The notes below the pieces were generated by a model. That model ran no database searches. It was not told where the DNA came from and was given only the letters and a program-made list of their open reading frames with translations. Both the position numbers and the translations under genes were made by a program. DNA of 64,000 nt from JAFGBM01 sp964564915 (GTDB lineage Bacteria > Actinomycetota > Actinomycetes > Actinomycetales > Demequinaceae): assembly GCA_964564915.1 (NCBI GenBank), contig CAZMCU010000001.1, positions 1 to 64,000 on the forward strand, given 5' to 3'. This document shows, piece after piece, positions 60,239 to 64,000 of the stretch. Numbering within the stretch: the first letter of the stretch is position 1; every line of letters starts with the position of its first letter.

Positions 60239-62104
60239 ATGACGTCGCAAGATCAAACTCGCCTGCGCAGGGGGCGAGAGCGCGCGGCAGACGGCGTGAT
60301 CCTCCTTAGGGAGGGAAGCGGCCCTGACGGAGACGGCTCTGAAGCCAAGATCTACGAGACTCTGAAGGCAGCTCCCGACGTCTCCCTCGGCGTGGACGCC
60401 CTTGTCGCCGATGCAGCAACATGGCACGAACGAGTCCACCTCGACCCTTCCCGAGCCAATCTCCTGCGCCCTCTAGCTCTCCCGGCGAGGGCCCGCGTTC
60501 TCGAAGTTGGGGCCAGTTGCGGTGTAGTGACGAGGTACCTGGGAGAATCCGGCTTCATGGTTGACGCCCTTGAAGTCACGCCGTCAAGAGCGCGAGTAGC
60601 GCGCGAACGATGCCGCGACCTCTCCCTAGTCGAGGTGTTCGTGGGGGACGTTTCCGACGTCCCCTCCCATGAGGAGTACGACCTCGTAATCGTGACGGAC
60701 CTTGCTGATCATCATGATGGAATCGGTCAGCCTGACGGCTATCTCGCCTTCCTTCAGGCGTGCGCGGATCGGCTCTCCCCAAAGGGATCACTGATCCTCG
60801 CGACCGCGAACAAACTTGGGGTGAAGTACCTCGTTGGTGCACCAAGCAACCCCACGATGCGAGGGGCCGGTGCTACCGAGTCGGGCCCATCTAGCGGCTC
60901 GACGAGGGTCCTTTCGCGGGTCGAACTCGAGGCTCTCCTTGAGCGGGTCGGCCTCGTGCCGCAAACGCTCGCCGCCTTCCCCGACCACCTCTTCACCCGC
61001 ATGATGGCGAGCCCCTCGTCCCTACCCAAGGCTTTCCGCCACCTGCTCTACCACATCCCGGACTTCCCAAGCCCGGATCCCGTCAGCCCTCGACCACGCC
61101 TGACTGACGAAGGCCTCATGTGGGAGTCCCTCGTTGAAGCGGGCCTCGCCGTCGACACTGCCAACAGCTTCGTGGTGCTCGCCGGCAAGGGCCGGAAGTC
61201 CTCTCTCTGGCCGCGGGGCCTTGCGGCAAGTTACCTCTCCCTCGGGCGACGTTCCATCTGGTCTACCGTCACTCGGGTTCACGTCTCCGGCGAATCCGCC
61301 CGATTCGAGAGCAAGCGCCTATACCCAGGGCGCGACGAACCGCCGATTCGACTTCGGGAATACAGTGAGCCCGCCCTTCTGGGAACCGATCTCGTCGCCT
61401 TCTGCCGTGACGCCAGCGACGAAGCCGTCGAAAGAATCCTCCAACGCTGGTCTGAGGTTGTAGAGCAACGGAAGTCAGCGGGGGACGAAATCTCACTCGA
61501 CCTCGTTCCGCACAATGTGATCCTCCAATCGGATGGGACCCTTGCGGTGTTCGACGAGGAGTGGATGATCGAGCCTGGCTCCTTCATCGACTTTGGCCAC
61601 GTGCGTCGACGAGGGCTTTTCTGGTTGGCCGCACGAGTCTGTCAACAGGCAGCTCAAGAGCGACCGCGACCACAGGAGACGGTTCGCGAACTGGCGATCC
61701 ACTACGGCACCATGATTGACCTTCCCGAGGACGGTTCTTGGCTCGATCGCACCCTCGAGATCGAGGCGCGTTTCCAGGCCCTTGTTTATCCCCGCCCATC
61801 GAATCTGACCCAGAACGAGTGGCGGAAACGATTCCTAAAGATGCTGAGGTCGGTGATGGAGGCCCCTTCCTCCCCCGGAACACCAGGCAGCTTGGACCTC
61901 GACGACCTCGCCCAACTGCGCCTCAACCTGGGATCGATCGAGCCTCGTCTCCTCGGACCCGGCCTATCGCCCAGGAACGACGACCTTGCCCTGCTCGTCG
62001 GCCTCCGAGTCTATTCCCGAATAGCCCGATTCCTCCTAGCCCCCGGCTCTCGCCGCAACCGCCTTGCCAACCGAATCGCGTCACACCTCTTCCGTCTCAA
62101 ATGA
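60239..62104 (+). CDS. SAM-dependent methyltransferase fused to a kinase-like domain (WbdD-like plan)
   Basis: 621 residues from ATG 60239 (upstream in-frame TTG 60119 possible). Residues 85-100 hold class I methyltransferase motif I (VLEVGASCG), followed by VTPSRARVARERC and FVGDVSDVPSHEEYDLVIV. The C-terminal half looks like a protein-kinase/APH fold: catalytic-loop D421 and N426 in LDLVPHNVIL (D-x4-N) and metal-binding D439 in AVFDEEWM. A methyltransferase followed by a kinase is the plan of WbdD, which caps O-antigen polymannan in Escherichia coli and so sets its length. Sequence identity to WbdD cannot be measured here; the shared architecture and locus context suggest a glycan-end modifying enzyme. 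Confidence 0.72.
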   Translation: MTSQDQTRLRRGRERAADGVILLREGSGPDGDGSEAKIYETLKAAPDVSLGVDALVADAATWHERVHLDPSRANLLRPLALPARARVLEVGASCGVVTRYLGESGFMVDALEVTPSRARVARERCRDLSLVEVFVGDVSDVPSHEEYDLVIVTDLADHHDGIGQPDGYLAFLQACADRLSPKGSLILATANKLGVKYLVGAPSNPTMRGAGATESGPSSGSTRVLSRVELEALLERVGLVPQTLAAFPDHLFTRMMASPSSLPKAFRHLLYHIPDFPSPDPVSPRPRLTDEGLMWESLVEAGLAVDTANSFVVLAGKGRKSSLWPRGLAASYLSLGRRSIWSTVTRVHVSGESARFESKRLYPGRDEPPIRLREYSEPALLGTDLVAFCRDASDEAVERILQRWSEVVEQRKSAGDEISLDLVPHNVILQSDGTLAVFDEEWMIEPGSFIDFGHVRRRGLFWLAARVCQQAAQERPRPQETVRELAIHYGTMIDLPEDGSWLDRTLEIEARFQALVYPRPSNLTQNEWRKRFLKMLRSVMEAPSSPGTPGSLDLDDLAQLRLNLGSIEPRLLGPGLSPRNDDLALLVGLRVYSRIARFLLAPGSRRNRLANRIASHLFRLK

Positions 62105-62191
62105 AGCGTTAACCAACCCAGAGGTCGAGACCGTCCGCATGTGGGAACCTGTACTAGTCCGACCAAGAAGCGAGAGGTAGAGATCTCAAAC

Positions 62192-63589
62192 GTGACCGAG
62201 CGAAACGAGCGCCAACGCATCGTCGTCCTGACGGGGGACCCCATCGGGGAGAAGATGGCTGGGCCGGCGATCCGAGCCTGGAATGTTGCGATGGCGCTAT
62301 CGCTTGAGAACGAAATCAAGCTCGTCTCGTATTCACGCGCCGATCCCGTAGACGCGCCATTCGAGATCCACGTGGTGCCGCCGGGAGACGACCTTCACTT
62401 CAGGAAGTTCGAGCGTTGGGCCGACATCATCGTGTTTCAAGGGCACGCCCTCGAATACTTCGGCTCACTGCGCACCTCCTCGAAGTTTGTCGTCGCAGAC
62501 GTCTATGCCCCGATGCAACTCGAGCAACTCGAGCAGGCGCGCGAACTTTCGCCTCGCGTTTGGGCCGAGACGGTCCGGTATGCAACCGCCTCTATGAACG
62601 GGCAACTCGCGAGGTGCGACTTCTTCCTATGCGCCTCGGAGCGTCAAAGGCAGCTATACATCGGTCAGCTGAGCGCGCTCGGGCGTGTCAACGTCGCCAA
62701 CTACGACGGGGATCCCGAACTCTCCTCCCTGCTTGCCGTCGTCCCTTTCGGGCTCGATGAAACGCCACCCAAGCATGTTCGCAACGCCCTTCGTGGGGTC
62801 CACCCGTCCATTGCGAAGAACGACAAGATCATCCTGTGGGGTGGAGGACTCTACAGTTGGTTCGACCCGAAAACCCTGATCCGGGCGGTAGCTCAACTCG
62901 CTAAGCGGCACCCAAACGTGCGCCTACTCTTCCAAGGCATCCAGCACCCGAATCCAGGCGTCCCTGAGATGGAAGTGGTGGCGGACTCGCGGGAGTTGGC
63001 CCGAAGCCTTGGCGTCTACGGGACGAACGTCATCTTCAACGAGTCCTGGGTGGACTACACCGACCGGCAGAACTACCTCCTCGAAGCCGACATCGGTGTC
63101 AGCACTCACTTCGAGCACGTCGAGACCACCTTCTCGTTCCGTACGCGCATCCTCGACTACCTATGGGCGACGCTGCCTATGGTCGTGACCCGAGGCGACG
63201 CGTTTGCCGACCTCATCGACCGGGAGAATCTTGGGATTGTCGTACCCGAAAAGGACCCGGACGCGCTGGAAGACGCCTTGGAAAAGGCCCTGTTCGATAC
63301 GAAGTACAGTGCTCAGGCCCGCCGCAACATCCAACGGGTCCGCGAGCGCTTCTTCTGGAGCACCGTCCTGGAGCCGCTCCTCGCCTACGCCCGTGCCCCC
63401 CATCACTCGGGCGACTTCGCCGCAAACCGGCGCCGGGTGAGCGCACGATCCATTCCTTGGAATCGACACGGTGTGACCGGCGATTCTAGAAAGGTCCTGC
63501 GATATCTTCGCTCCGAAGGCCCTGGGGTGACCCTGAAGAAAAGTTGGCAGGCCGTGCGGCGCAGAATGGGGCTCGCACGCGAACGTTGA
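62192..63589 (+). CDS. Glycosyltransferase, GT-B type (family 4)
   Basis: 465 residues. The N-terminal half contains LTGDPIGEKMAGPAIRAWN and an acidic, substrate-binding region; the donor half has KIILWGGGLYSWFDPKTLI and ADIGVSTHFEHVETTFSFRT, then LDYLWATLPMVVTRGD. These match glycosyltransferases of actinobacterial polysaccharide loci that follow a kinase or methyltransferase. GTG 62192 is preferred over the in-frame GTG 62141 because the domain begins there; a GAGAGG site lies upstream, a little far. It adds a sugar to the surface glycan. Confidence 0.82.
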   Translation: MTERNERQRIVVLTGDPIGEKMAGPAIRAWNVAMALSLENEIKLVSYSRADPVDAPFEIHVVPPGDDLHFRKFERWADIIVFQGHALEYFGSLRTSSKFVVADVYAPMQLEQLEQARELSPRVWAETVRYATASMNGQLARCDFFLCASERQRQLYIGQLSALGRVNVANYDGDPELSSLLAVVPFGLDETPPKHVRNALRGVHPSIAKNDKIILWGGGLYSWFDPKTLIRAVAQLAKRHPNVRLLFQGIQHPNPGVPEMEVVADSRELARSLGVYGTNVIFNESWVDYTDRQNYLLEADIGVSTHFEHVETTFSFRTRILDYLWATLPMVVTRGDAFADLIDRENLGIVVPEKDPDALEDALEKALFDTKYSAQARRNIQRVRERFFWSTVLEPLLAYARAPHHSGDFAANRRRVSARSIPWNRHGVTGDSRKVLRYLRSEGPGVTLKKSWQAVRRRMGLARER

Positions 63590-63610
63590 GTCCTCTCGGT
63601 TCGAGCATCC

Positions 63611-64000
<390 letters not shown>

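Overview
This is a GC-rich chromosomal window from an actinobacterium, probably an uncultured one. Actinobacterial hallmarks include the 32-residue ribosomal protein bS22 beside a BldC-like excisionase-fold regulator, FprA-type ferredoxin reductase, a MenJ-type reductase with a polyprenyl synthase, DUF4229/DUF4349/DUF3048 proteins, and many leaderless promoters (-10 hexamer TANNNT ending 6 or 7 nt before ATG/GTG). The yajQ/htpX/polyprenyl synthase/menJ/men gene neighbourhood resembles one known in mycobacteria. A run of 100 N flanked by identical 55-nt sequences marks a short-read scaffold join.

1-6 kb: tRNA-Tyr, yajQ, an isochorismatase-fold hydrolase, htpX, fprA, a phospholipase-D-fold protein and rarD. 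5.9-23.7 kb: one unbroken minus-strand run, menJ-like reductase, then nuoA to nuoN (all 14 subunits of complex I), then a polyprenyl diphosphate synthase, mostly joined by ATGA/GTGA overlaps. 23.8-38.9 kb: menaquinone synthesis genes menF, menD, menC, menB, menE and menA, interleaved with three paralogous membrane-anchored ectodomain proteins (one coupled to an ECF sigma factor) and three tandem DUF3048 lipoproteins. 39-47 kb: small membrane proteins, a glycosyltransferase, a histidine phosphatase, a glutaredoxin-like protein, a HAD hydrolase, bS22, the BldC-like regulator, a phosphoribosyltransferase interrupted by the assembly gap, and envelope lipoproteins.

47-64 kb: a surface polysaccharide locus. 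It has the CDP-6-deoxyhexose genes rfbF, rfbG and rfbH plus an epimerase and reductases, which together suggest a CDP-3,6-dideoxyhexose such as ascarylose. It also has several glycosyltransferases, GtrA, a polytopic membrane protein, dCTP deaminase, a pol-beta-fold nucleotidyltransferase, a methyltransferase-kinase fusion reminiscent of O-antigen chain terminators, and the C-terminus of an ABC exporter.

Metabolically, the first two thirds describe a cell that makes menaquinone, elongates and probably partly saturates its side chain, and reduces it with a 14-subunit NADH dehydrogenase. The last third builds and probably exports a glycan decorated with rare deoxysugars. The points most worth following are the sigma factor/ectodomain family (25-32.4 kb), the nucleotidyltransferase plus methyltransferase-kinase pair (58.6-62.1 kb), and an rfbH whose conserved N-terminus has a ribosome binding site but no normal start codon.
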